Shown here piece after piece: positions 16,101 through 23,967 of a stretch of 64,000 nucleotides of DNA; the first letter of the stretch is position 1, and each line of letters begins with the position of its first letter. The stretch spans positions 186,001 to 250,000 of the forward strand of contig CAWBCC010000012.1 of the NCBI GenBank assembly GCA_963787185.1, written 5' to 3'. The position numbers and the translations under genes were made by a program. The notes below the pieces were generated by a model that was not told the DNA's origin, ran no database searches, and was given only the letters and a program-made list of their open reading frames with translations. This DNA is from JAJXZP01 sp963787185 (lineage in GTDB: Bacteria; Spirochaetota; Spirochaetia; Treponematales; Rectinemataceae).

Positions 16101-17063
16101 ATGAAACGGATCGTTCTCGTCGCGCTCGCGATAATGGCCATGGTTCCCGGCCTTTTCGCGCAGTCCAGCGCGCCATCGCACAAGGACCAGCTCTACATCG
16201 AGGTTTCGGCGCTCGGCAATCTCGACTATTTCTATGACCACAAGATGGGCATGGAAATGGTCGGCAAAGAGCTCGGCGTCCGCACCGAGTACGTGGGCCC
16301 GGCCGAATACGACATGAACGCCATGGTCGCCGCTTTCGAGCAGGCCATCGCGAAAAAGCCCAACGGCATCGTCGTCGTCGGCTTCGAGCCATCGCTCAAC
16401 TCCATCGTGGACAAGGCCGTCAAGCTTGGCATCCCCGTCGTCACGGTCGACGCGGATCTTCCCGGCTCCAAACGCATGGCCTTCGTGGGGACCGGCAATT
16501 TCAATGCCGGCATGGTGGGCGGCAAGAAGATGGCAAGCCTCATCGGCGGCAAGGGCAAGGTGGCCATCATCACCAAACCCGGCCAGTCCAACCTCGAGGA
16601 GCGCATCGCGGGCTACAAAGCCGCGCTTGCCGGCTTCAAAGACATTCAGCTCGTGCAAATAGCAGATGACCAGAGCGACCCTGTCGTAGCCGCCCAGGTG
16701 GCCGCCACCCTGCTGCAGAAGTACCCGGATCTCGCCGGCATCGCCTGCGTCGAAGGCGCCGGCGGAGAAGGTGTTCCGACCGCGGTGCGCGAGGCCAAAA
16801 TGGTCGGCAAAGTGAAGATCGTGTCCATGGACCGCAGCAACGATATCCTCAATGCCATCAAGGAAGGCGTAATTTCCGCCTCGGTCGCGCAGCAGACCGC
16901 CCTCATGCCCTACTATGCCGTGGAGATTCTCTACAACTTGAACAATTCCAAGGTGGCCATAACCGGCGACAACAAGGCCGCCGGAGTCCCGGGCATTCCG
17001 ATCAGCATCGACACCGGCGTCGTCGTCATCGATTCCTCTAACTACCAGTACTTCAAGCGGTGA
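16101..17063 (+). CDS. Sugar ABC transporter periplasmic substrate-binding protein
   Basis: 320 residues with a Sec signal peptide (MKRIVLVALAIMAMVPGLFA, cleavage after about residue 20; no lipobox Cys). The rest is a periplasmic-binding-protein type I fold of the ribose/galactose class: AFEQAIAKKPNGIVVVGFEP, IPVVTVDADLPGSKRMAFVG, VAIITKPGQSNLEERIAGYK, IVSMDRSNDILNAIKEGVIS and a terminal YYAVEILYNL region. It delivers a sugar-like ligand to the permease encoded downstream. A palindromic element of about 190 bases separates it from the ATPase gene, so this gene may be expressed more strongly than the rest. The ligand is unknown. Confidence 0.92.
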   Translation: MKRIVLVALAIMAMVPGLFAQSSAPSHKDQLYIEVSALGNLDYFYDHKMGMEMVGKELGVRTEYVGPAEYDMNAMVAAFEQAIAKKPNGIVVVGFEPSLNSIVDKAVKLGIPVVTVDADLPGSKRMAFVGTGNFNAGMVGGKKMASLIGGKGKVAIITKPGQSNLEERIAGYKAALAGFKDIQLVQIADDQSDPVVAAQVAATLLQKYPDLAGIACVEGAGGEGVPTAVREAKMVGKVKIVSMDRSNDILNAIKEGVISASVAQQTALMPYYAVEILYNLNNSKVAITGDNKAAGVPGIPISIDTGVVVIDSSNYQYFKR

Positions 17064-17094
17064 GCTGAAAAGGGAAAAGAGAAACTATAAGAGA

Positions 17095-17287
17095 GCCACG
17101 GAGGCACGGAGCGAAGAGAGTGGAAAGGGATACGAGAGGCGCAAAGACGCGGAGGGAAGAAAGAGGAAATGGGAATTGGGAGAAGGCAGGAATGGGGTCT
17201 TCCCCATACTCCGTCTTCGCTTTCTTAACGAATCATTGCAGCTTTTCGTCTCTTTTCCACTCTCCATCATCTCCGTGCCTCTGTGGC
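17095..17287. repeat. MITE-like palindromic element inside an ABC operon
   Basis: Terminal inverted repeats GCCACGGAGGCACGGAG (17095-17111) and CTCCGTGCCTCTGTGGC (17271-17287) match at 16 of 17 positions; a second perfect 11-bp inverted pair lies inside (17116-17126 with 17254-17264). The element is A/G-rich on its left half and C/T-rich on its right half and has no coding capacity. Elements with CACGGAGGCACGGAG ends are widespread non-autonomous repeats in environmental bacteria. It lies between the binding-protein and ATPase genes and could fold into a long RNA hairpin that lowers downstream expression. Confidence 0.7.
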
Positions 17288-17347
17288 AAAGGTCTATCAT
17301 TCTATTGATTCTGTTCCATATCCGGTTTGAATCGCAAAGGACATCCG

Positions 17348-18859
17348 ATGTCTGAATACATTCTCGAAGCCCGCAACATCGTGAAGACTTTCCCCGGCGT
17401 CAGGGCGCTCGACGGCGTCAACCTCAAGCTGAAGCGGGGAGAGACTCACGCGGTCGTGGGCGAAAACGGTGCCGGCAAGAGCACGCTCATGCTGGTGCTC
17501 ACCGGGGTCCATCGCCCGGATTCCGGGAACATTTATCTCGACGGATGCGAGCAGCATTTCGCCTCGCCCCAAGAGGCGGTCCGCCGCGGCATATCGATCG
17601 TCTACCAGGAGCTCAGCCTGGTGCCTTCCTTGAGCGTGGCGGAGAATATCTTCGCCAATCGCCAGCCGGTGAACGCGCTAGGTGCCATCGATTGGACCGT
17701 GCTGCATCGCCGTACGAGGGAGTATCTGGCTCTTTTCGATCTCGAGTGCATCGACCCGGCGAGCCTCGTCAAGAACTTGAATCCGGCCGATCAGCAGGTC
17801 GTCGAGATACTCAAGGCAATTTCGACGGATCCATCGGTGCTCATCCTCGACGAACCCACCTCCTCGCTGACGGACGTCGAGGCCAAGCGTCTTTTCGAAA
17901 ACATCCGCAGACTGACCGAACGCGGCATAGCCTGCCTCTATATATCGCATCACCTGTCCGAGATATTCGAGATCGCGACGACGGTAACCATCCTGCGGGA
18001 CGGGCACTTCGTCTGCGACGCGGCCGTCGCAGATATCGACGAGGACTTTCTCGTTGCCAATATGGTCGGTCGGACGATCACGGACATATACGGCGAGAGG
18101 GTCGACAGGGCATCCTTGGGCGAAAAACGCTTCGAAGCGCGCGGTCTCTCGCGCCAGGGTGCCTTTTCGAACCTGTCGTTCTCGGTGCGCGCGAAAGAGA
18201 TAGTCGGATTCGCCGGCCTCGTGGGAGCGGGCAGGACCGAGCTCGGCCGCGCGATCTTCGGGGCCGAGCCTCCGCATTCGGGCGAGATGTTCCTCGACGG
18301 CAGGAAGATCGCACCTTCTTCGCCCGGCGCGGCCATCGACCTCGGGATCGGCTATCTCACCGAGGACCGGAAGACCCAGGGGCTCTTTCTCGATTTTCCG
18401 ATACGCGCGAATCTCGCCGCCAACAGGCTGGCCATGTTCAGCAGGGGGCCTTTCGTGAGCGAGGCCCTCGTGGACGAGGCCGCGGCCGCGGCCATCCGCG
18501 ATTACCGCATCGCCGCGGGCGGAGGAGGCAAGCCGGTTCGGACCCTGTCGGGAGGCAACCAGCAAAAGGTCCTGCTCGGGGCATGGATCGGCATCGAGCC
18601 GCGCCTTCTCATCGTAGACGAGCCCACGCGGGGCGTCGACGTCGGAGCGAGAAGCGAAATATACGGCTTTCTCCGCGGCCTCGCGGCGCGCGGGACGGCC
18701 GTACTCATGATCTCGTCCGATCTCACGGAGATACTCGGTCTCAGCGACCGCATCTACGTGATGAAATCAGGACGGATCGCGGGCGAGCTCGACGGCACGG
18801 AGGCGACGGAGGAATCGGTCGTCGCCCTGGCCACCGGCTCAGCCGGAGGAGAATGCTGA
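17348..18859 (+). CDS. Sugar ABC transporter ATP-binding protein (RbsA/MglA type)
   Basis: 503 residues with two nucleotide-binding domains. First: Walker A GENGAGKST (residues 38-46), degenerate signature LNPADQQVVEI, Walker B LILDEPTSSL. Second, beginning around 255: degenerate Walker A AGLVGAGRTELG, signature LSGGNQQK (about residue 400), LLIVDEPTRGVDVGA. This tandem arrangement with one weak site is normal for ribose/galactose/xylose-type importers. Start ATG at 17348, preceded by AAAGGA. It energises the permease encoded directly downstream. Confidence 0.95.
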   Translation: MSEYILEARNIVKTFPGVRALDGVNLKLKRGETHAVVGENGAGKSTLMLVLTGVHRPDSGNIYLDGCEQHFASPQEAVRRGISIVYQELSLVPSLSVAENIFANRQPVNALGAIDWTVLHRRTREYLALFDLECIDPASLVKNLNPADQQVVEILKAISTDPSVLILDEPTSSLTDVEAKRLFENIRRLTERGIACLYISHHLSEIFEIATTVTILRDGHFVCDAAVADIDEDFLVANMVGRTITDIYGERVDRASLGEKRFEARGLSRQGAFSNLSFSVRAKEIVGFAGLVGAGRTELGRAIFGAEPPHSGEMFLDGRKIAPSSPGAAIDLGIGYLTEDRKTQGLFLDFPIRANLAANRLAMFSRGPFVSEALVDEAAAAAIRDYRIAAGGGGKPVRTLSGGNQQKVLLGAWIGIEPRLLIVDEPTRGVDVGARSEIYGFLRGLAARGTAVLMISSDLTEILGLSDRIYVMKSGRIAGELDGTEATEESVVALATGSAGGEC

Positions 18860-18861
18860 AT

Positions 18862-19863
18862 ATGAACTGGCTAAAGCGCGTAACCGGACAGCGGGAATTC
18901 ATGATCGGCGCGATCGTACTCTGTGTCATTGTGGCGATGACCTTCGCCTCACCTTACTTCATGTCCGCAGGCAACATTCTTGCGCTTCTTCTCGGGCTAT
19001 CGATCGAGGCCATCATCGCCGTAGCGATGACCAACCTCATGGTCTCCGGCGGCTTCGACATGTCGGTCGGTTCCATCGTAGCCTTCACGGGTGCCGCGAC
19101 GGCGCTGCTGCTCGTGAAGGGAATGCCGGCGGTGCTGGCCGTACTCATCGGCCTGGCCATAGGAGCCGCGATCGGGCTCTTCAACGGACTCATAATTTCG
19201 AAGGTCGGGATCAATCCTTTCGTCGCCACTCTTGCATCCCTGAGCCTTTTCCGCGGTCTGACGCTGATCGTTTGCAAGGGGCAGAACATCTCCGGCTTGC
19301 CCGACAGTTTCTGTGCGATCGGACAGGCCATGGTCTTCGGCATCCAGACGCCCATCATCATCGCCGCCTTGCTCATCATAGTCGGCGACATCATGCTGCG
19401 CCATTTCCGGTTTTTCAGGCAGAGCTATTACATCGGCGGCAACGAGCGCGCGGCCCGCCTGTCGGGCATAGCCGTCGATCGCATGAAGACCCTCGCCTAT
19501 GTGCTCACCGGACTCTTCGCCGGTCTCGCGGGCATCGTCATGACTGCCAGGCTGGGGGCGGCGTCCATGACCGCGGGAACGGGCCTCGAGCTTCGGGTAA
19601 TCACCGCGGTCATCATCGGCGGCGCGAGCCTCCAGGGCGGGGAGGGCAGCGTCCTGGGCGCCTTTCTCGGCTCTCTTCTCATGGCCCTCATCACCAACGC
19701 CCTCACCCTGCTCGGTGTCGACGTGTACTGGCAAACCTTCGTGATCGGGGCCACGCTGCTCGTGGCCGTACTCATCGACCAGCTCGGCAAGAGGAGCGCT
19801 CAGGCCAAGGCGACGAGCGCGGCGAAGACCGCGACGGAATCCGTCAGGAGGAAATCGGCATGA
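18862..19863 (+). CDS. Sugar ABC transporter permease (RbsC type)
   Basis: 333 residues of the BPD_transp_2 family with about 8-10 membrane helices; conserved parts MVSGGFDMSVGSIVAFTGAA, LFNGLIISKVGINPFVATLA and VITAVIIGGASLQGGEGSVL. Start taken as the ATG at 18862 (GGAGGAG 10 bases upstream); an ATG at 18853 overlaps the ATPase stop but has no room for a ribosome site. Its last four bases overlap the start of a UroD-family methyltransferase (ATGA), so the permease and that enzyme are translationally coupled. The C-terminal tail is Ala/Lys-rich. Confidence 0.93.
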   Translation: MNWLKRVTGQREFMIGAIVLCVIVAMTFASPYFMSAGNILALLLGLSIEAIIAVAMTNLMVSGGFDMSVGSIVAFTGAATALLLVKGMPAVLAVLIGLAIGAAIGLFNGLIISKVGINPFVATLASLSLFRGLTLIVCKGQNISGLPDSFCAIGQAMVFGIQTPIIIAALLIIVGDIMLRHFRFFRQSYYIGGNERAARLSGIAVDRMKTLAYVLTGLFAGLAGIVMTARLGAASMTAGTGLELRVITAVIIGGASLQGGEGSVLGAFLGSLLMALITNALTLLGVDVYWQTFVIGATLLVAVLIDQLGKRSAQAKATSAAKTATESVRRKSA

Positions 19864-21023
19864 CGAGTTACGAACGCGTAAAGGCCGCGCTCGATCACCG
19901 GGAGCCCGATCGGCTTCCCTTCGATCTGGGCGGTTCGGTGCTCACCGGGATCAATGTTCATGCCTACGTGAAATTGCGCCGGTATTTAGGCCTTCCCGAG
20001 CGGGAGATTCAGCTCGTCGACGTGATGCAACAGCTCGCCCGCGTCGACGACGACCTTCTCGCGCGGCTCGAGGTGGACGTGGCCTGCGTCGATCCCGATC
20101 CGCCCGACGGCCCGACCCTCGCGACCTCTCCGGTGCGCGAAGGCGAATATTGGCGCATGGCGGACGAGTGGGGCATATCTTGGAAGATGCCGGTCGAGGG
20201 CGGACACTACTTCGACATGACGGACCGGCCTCTCAAAAACGCCGAAACGCCGGCCGACCTCGATGGCTTCCCCTGGCCCGATCCGAAAAATCGCGCCCGT
20301 TTCGCGACCATCAAGTCGCGGGCGGATCGGGCCGCTTTCGGCGAAAAGAAGGCATATATCCTGGGGAGACAATACGCGGGCATCTGGGAGACGGCGCTTT
20401 GGATGTGCGGCTTCGAGAAATTCTTCGCGGACATGCTCGTCAACGAAGAATTCGCCCACGCACTCATGCGCAAGATCACCGAGCTCAAGATGGCCTATTG
20501 GGAAACGGCGCTCGAGACCGTCGGAAGCAACGTCCTCGTCGTGTCGGAGGCCGACGACCTGGCCACGCAGTCGAGCCTGCTCTGCTCGCCCGAGCTCTAC
20601 GAACGCATGGTCCACCCTTACCACAAGGAGCTTTTCACCTTCATCCGCAAGAAGGCCGCGGCTCCCGTGCATATCTTCTATCACACCTGCGGTTCGGTTA
20701 AGCCTCTCGTCCATTACCTGATAGAGGAGGGCGTGGATGTCCTCAATCCCGTGCAGGTGAACGCCGCGGGCATGGACACGCGCGAACTCAAGCGCGAGTT
20801 CGGCAAGGACATCACCTTCTGGGGCGGCGGGGTGGATACGCAGCATGTGCTGCCCTTCGGCACTCCGACCGAGGTTCGGGACGAGGTGAAACGTCGCATC
20901 GACGATCTCGCGCCCGGCGGCGGCTTCGTCTTCGCTACGGTGCACAACGTGCAGAGCGACGTGAGCCCGGAGAATTTCATGGCGATGTGGGAGGCGATGC
21001 GGGAGTACGGCGCATATCGCTAG
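19860..21023 (+). CDS. UroD-family methyltransferase (MtaA-like)
   Basis: 387 residues. Typical of UroD-like methyltransferases: start MTSYERVKAALDHREPDRLP, FEKFFADMLVNEEFAHALM, VSEADDLATQSSLLCSPELY, H275-T-C277-G (the H-x-C zinc motif of MtaA/CmuA relatives), DVLNPVQVNAAGMDTRELKR and GGGFVFATVHNVQSDVSPEN. It lacks the RQAGRY motif of true uroporphyrinogen decarboxylase. Start overlaps the permease stop (ATGA), linking it directly to a sugar-type importer. It probably transfers a methyl group between an imported methylated substrate and a corrinoid protein; the substrate is inferred only. Confidence 0.88.
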   Translation: MTSYERVKAALDHREPDRLPFDLGGSVLTGINVHAYVKLRRYLGLPEREIQLVDVMQQLARVDDDLLARLEVDVACVDPDPPDGPTLATSPVREGEYWRMADEWGISWKMPVEGGHYFDMTDRPLKNAETPADLDGFPWPDPKNRARFATIKSRADRAAFGEKKAYILGRQYAGIWETALWMCGFEKFFADMLVNEEFAHALMRKITELKMAYWETALETVGSNVLVVSEADDLATQSSLLCSPELYERMVHPYHKELFTFIRKKAAAPVHIFYHTCGSVKPLVHYLIEEGVDVLNPVQVNAAGMDTRELKREFGKDITFWGGGVDTQHVLPFGTPTEVRDEVKRRIDDLAPGGGFVFATVHNVQSDVSPENFMAMWEAMREYGAYR

Positions 21024-21083
21024 CGATGCGGCGCCGTTTGTCAGCTTCGCGAATCCGTGCTACCCTGGTGCGCGGAGTTCAGC

Positions 21084-21560
21084 ATGACGGCGCAGCGCCT
21101 CGAGCATTGCATGATCCTCACGGTTTCGCGAGCGGCGCAGTTGGTATATACCGAAGATACGGCCGCCGCGTACGCGCTGCTTTCCGACGCGGACAGGCTG
21201 TTTCGCTATCTGGCGGCGCCCGACCAGAGCGTTCTCCTCTCCGACGAGCTCGGGGCCCTGCGCATCCTGCTCCGACTCGACCCTTCGCTCGACGTGCATA
21301 TGGATCCCGCGCCGGGTGCGGAATCGGACAGTCGCTTCGGCGATCGCTCCGCCGAAGGCCGGAGCTTCTGTGGCCGGAGCGTCGGCGACGAGGCGCTCTG
21401 GCCCTGTGTATTCGTCAGGAGGCTTTCGGTGATCGACGCGATTCTGAATCTTGCCGAATCGGGCGAGGGAACCGTGACGGTGGCCTTCCCCCCGGCCGCT
21501 TCGGCCGAAGCCGTCGTCCTCGTCCGCGACGGTTTTTCCGTCGGTGTCGGATGCGCGTAA
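21084..21560 (+). CDS. Degenerate LytS/YesM-like kinase core without catalytic residues
   Basis: 158 residues from the ATG at 21084 (GGAG 6 bases upstream). The N-terminal half follows the dimerisation region of YesM-type sensor kinases: ALLSDADRLFRYLAAPDQSV then LLSDELGALRILLRLDPSLD parallels the neighbouring kinase's SLAILLRAQLDSARSVLRLD and LELESVEHYLRIQ. The last 50 residues loosely follow the ATPase domain (VFVRRLSVIDAILNLAESGE...), but the phosphoacceptor HFLFN, the N-box and the G-box are absent. Its stop lies inside the response-regulator gene (16-base overlap). It may be a pseudokinase adaptor for that regulator, or a decayed gene. Confidence 0.6.
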   Translation: MTAQRLEHCMILTVSRAAQLVYTEDTAAAYALLSDADRLFRYLAAPDQSVLLSDELGALRILLRLDPSLDVHMDPAPGAESDSRFGDRSAEGRSFCGRSVGDEALWPCVFVRRLSVIDAILNLAESGEGTVTVAFPPAASAEAVVLVRDGFSVGVGCA

Positions 21561-22365
21561 CGCCGCGCCTGAAACCGTGAGTGGCGTACTGATCGTCGAC
21601 GACGAAGAGCTCTCCCGAATCGCAGTCAGGAAGCTTCTCTCTCGGCTTTTTCCCGGTCTTCCCGTGGTCGGCGAGGCCGAGAACGGAAGGATCGCCGTCG
21701 AACTGGCCGCCAAACTCGCGCCGGACATCGTTCTCATGGACATCAAGATACCCGCGATCAACGGCTTGGACGCCGCCTCCCTCGTGCTGCGCGCTGCTCC
21801 GAACACGGCCGTGATCGTAGTAAGCGCCTACGACAACTTCTCGTTCGCGCAACGCGCGCTCAACATGGGGCTCGCGGGCTACCTCCTGAAGCCCATCCGC
21901 GAAGAGGAGTTCGCCGCCGTTTTCGGAGCCGCGCTGGAGCGCCTGCGATCCCGCGGCCTTCCGTCGAGACCTCCGGAGCCTGCGGCGGCGCAAACGACGG
22001 CGTCTAGCTTGCGCGCGCGCATCGAGGCGGCGATAGCCGCCTGTCCCCTCCCCGAGCTGGGGCTCGAGTCGGCGGCACGGCGGCTCGGCATGAGCTCTCA
22101 GCATTTGTCCCGCGTTTTCAAGATCGTCTTCGGCCTCAAGTTCGTCGACTACGTGGCGGCGAGAAAAATCGAGGCGGCTAAGGCGATCCTCGGCGGGGAG
22201 AATCTCACCGTGGAGGAACTCGGACGACGCATCGGCTGGACCGACCCGGGCCACCTGTCGCGCGTGTTCCGCGAACGAACCGGCCTCACGCCCAAAGCCT
22301 ACGCGCGCCGATCCCGCGGCGAGGGCGGGCTCACTGGGGACGCGGGCAGGGACCCGGAAGCCTGA
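21544..22365 (+). CDS. YesN-type response regulator, AraC DNA-binding domain
   Basis: 273 residues from the GTG at 21544. Receiver domain (about 15-130) with acidic pocket VLIVDDEE, phosphoacceptor Asp in IVLMDIKIP, the switch residue region VIVVSAYDNFSFAQRAL and K in GYLLKPI. AraC-type domain (about 165-262): LGLESAARRLGMSSQHLSRV and EELGRRIGWTDPGHLSRVFR. Partner of the sensor kinase encoded convergently on the opposite strand; their coding ends overlap by 35 bases (22331-22365). Likely controls the sugar importer operon that precedes it. Confidence 0.92.
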   Translation: MSDARNAAPETVSGVLIVDDEELSRIAVRKLLSRLFPGLPVVGEAENGRIAVELAAKLAPDIVLMDIKIPAINGLDAASLVLRAAPNTAVIVVSAYDNFSFAQRALNMGLAGYLLKPIREEEFAAVFGAALERLRSRGLPSRPPEPAAAQTTASSLRARIEAAIAACPLPELGLESAARRLGMSSQHLSRVFKIVFGLKFVDYVAARKIEAAKAILGGENLTVEELGRRIGWTDPGHLSRVFRERTGLTPKAYARRSRGEGGLTGDAGRDPEA

Positions 22366-23671
22366 GCGTGACCCTCGTACCCGCGCCCGGCGCGCTTTCG
22401 ATGAACACTGTCCGTATGCCGTAGAGCAGCTCGAGTCGGCGCGACACGTTCGAAATGCCTTCGTGCATGCCCTTGGACGCCGACTCGGCCGCGGAGCGGT
22501 GGGGAATCGCCATCGGATCGAAGCCGGTGCCGTCGTCCACTATCGAGATACGGAGACCCGAACCCTCGGGTTCCGCCTCTATCTTCACGCCGCCGCCGCG
22601 CTCGAGGGGCTCGATGCCGTGGATGACGGCGTTCTCGACGAAGGGCTGGACTATCATGCCCGGCACGAGAAAGTCCGCCGAACCCTCGGATAGCCTGAGT
22701 TCGTGGCGGAGACGAGCGCCGAAACGTATCTCCTGGATACGCAGGTAATGCTCAACCGATTCGAGTTCGAGGTCGAGTCTCAGCACCGACCGGGCCGAAT
22801 CGAGCTGGGCGCGCAGGAGAATCGCCAGGCTGTTCACCGCCGACTTGGTCCGCGCCGCCTCCTCGATCTCCGCGAGGCTCGAAATCGTGTTGAGCGTGTT
22901 GAAGAGAAAATGAGGATTGATCCTCGACTGCAGAGTCTCCAGTTCGGACTGCTTGAGCGCGTTCTCCATGCGCAGCGAGCGTATTTCCTGTCGCTTGAGC
23001 TCGGCTTCGAGTCTGGAGGCGACGCGGATTTCCTCGACGTAGCCGCGTATCCGCGACGTCATGTCGTTGTACGAATCGACGAGGAGGGCGACTTCGTCGT
23101 TGCGGCCGCGCTCGAGCGGCGGCGTGTCGAGTCTGCCTTCGGCGAAATCCCTGAGCGAGAGCACGAGCGCGTGTATGGGACGCGATATGCCGCTCGTAAC
23201 GCGGAGGGCGAGGAGGATGCTCGCGCCGGTGGCGAATACGAGGACGATCCACGACAATGTCTCGTTTCGCGTCAAGGCGATGCGCATCGCGCCGACGCGA
23301 CTGTCCACCGTCACCATGTACTGAGAAAGGACGCTCGCACATTCCGAACGCGTGTAGGCGCGCAGGCGCCCGAGCTCGGCGACGTCGCGGTCGACGTAGA
23401 TCGCCGCCGCCCCTTCGGAAAAACGGAGAACAGCCTGCTTTTCCAGTTCGTCGAAGCTCGTGATCATGTTGCCGATGTCGTGCATCTCGTAGGGCAGATC
23501 GCCGGGCAGGCTGGCGCGCAGGGCTTTCTGCTCCTCGTAGCAGGTCGCGAGCGCGTCCGAGTAGTTCGCGAGGTAGTCCGCGCGGCCGGAGTGCAGATAG
23601 TTGTCGGCGGCCGCATAGAGGCGGTCGATGTCGCCGGAAAGCGCGGCGATGCCGAAAATGTCCCCTTGCAC
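22331..23671 (-). CDS. YesM/LytS-type sensor histidine kinase, N-terminus frameshifted
   Basis: 447 codons from the GTG at 23671. Contains a periplasmic sensor part, a membrane helix (LSWIVLVFATGASILLALRV, about 140-160), a HAMP domain, the phosphoacceptor block INPHFLFNTLNTISSL, N-box PFVENAVIHGI and G-box IVDDGTGFDP. Normal YesM proteins begin with a membrane helix; here that helix (LLLSFGAIIALLSIFSALVF) is encoded directly upstream in the same frame but without a start codon. A good ATG at 23885 lies one frame off. Removing one base at 23802 would give a complete 517-residue kinase. Sequencing error, mutation or slippage are all possible. Confidence 0.88.
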   Translation of the reverse strand: MQGDIFGIAALSGDIDRLYAAADNYLHSGRADYLANYSDALATCYEEQKALRASLPGDLPYEMHDIGNMITSFDELEKQAVLRFSEGAAAIYVDRDVAELGRLRAYTRSECASVLSQYMVTVDSRVGAMRIALTRNETLSWIVLVFATGASILLALRVTSGISRPIHALVLSLRDFAEGRLDTPPLERGRNDEVALLVDSYNDMTSRIRGYVEEIRVASRLEAELKRQEIRSLRMENALKQSELETLQSRINPHFLFNTLNTISSLAEIEEAARTKSAVNSLAILLRAQLDSARSVLRLDLELESVEHYLRIQEIRFGARLRHELRLSEGSADFLVPGMIVQPFVENAVIHGIEPLERGGGVKIEAEPEGSGLRISIVDDGTGFDPMAIPHRSAAESASKGMHEGISNVSRRLELLYGIRTVFIESAPGAGTRVTLRLPGPCPRPQ

Positions 23672-23885
23672 GACCGCGAGAAAGCGATGCGTCTGTTGGA
23701 TGGACGAAAAGACGAGAGCCGAGAATATCGACAGGAGCGCGATGATGGCCCCGAAGGACAGAAGAAGCCGGCTCCGGATGGTGACCGGCTTCGCCGAGGA
23801 TCACGGCCGCCGAGGATACGGCCGCCGAGGATACGGCCGCCGAGGATACGGCCGCCGGATGGGCCCGGTCGGCGTGTACGTTCAT
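23672..23885 (-). pseudogene. Frameshifted N-terminal segment of the sensor kinase
   Basis: ATG at 23885 opens MNVHADRAHPAAVSSAAVSS in a frame that runs through three perfect AAVSS repeats. The following repeat unit has one extra base (C at 23802 on the plus strand), after which the natural continuation AKPVTIRSRLLLSFGAIIAL lies in the kinase frame. A TTGTGC/TAAGAT promoter (23920-23892, minus strand) stands just upstream of this ATG, which supports 23885 as the original start. Confidence 0.6.
23792..23859. repeat. 15-bp tandem repeat in the kinase 5' end
   Basis: Three perfect copies of GCCGCCGAGGATACG (23806-23850), with a partial copy after (23851-23859) and a variant copy before (about 23791-23805) that contains one additional C at 23802. 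The unit is a multiple of three, so copy-number changes keep frame, but the extra base in the last unit does not. The repeat encodes AAVSS on the minus strand. Confidence 0.85.
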
Positions 23886-23891
23886 GGTGGA

Positions 23892-23920
23892 ATCTTACGC
23901 CGTCAGGGGCGGCCGCACAA
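23892..23920 (-). promoter_or_regulatory. Candidate promoter of the sensor kinase
   Basis: Minus strand TTGTGC (23920-23915), 17-base spacer, TAAGAT (23897-23892). Predicted transcription start falls at or very near the ATG at 23885, implying a leaderless or nearly leaderless message. Confidence 0.4.
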
Positions 23921-23927
23921 CGGCGCG

Positions 23928-23955
23928 TTGACAGAGGCGCTTTCCGAAGTACAAT
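23928..23955 (+). promoter_or_regulatory. Candidate promoter of the binding-protein/AraC fusion gene
   Basis: TTGACA (23928-23933), 16-base spacer and TACAAT (23950-23955) form a strong sigma70-type promoter. Predicted initiation is only about 6 bases before the ATG at 23968, so the message would be almost leaderless. Confidence 0.55.
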
Positions 23956-23967
23956 GCTATCAAGAGC

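Noticed and set aside
23806..23850. Short regularly repeated units that might suggest a CRISPR array
   Set aside because: The 15-bp copies are directly adjacent without spacers and encode AAVSS at the kinase N-terminus; it is a coding tandem repeat.
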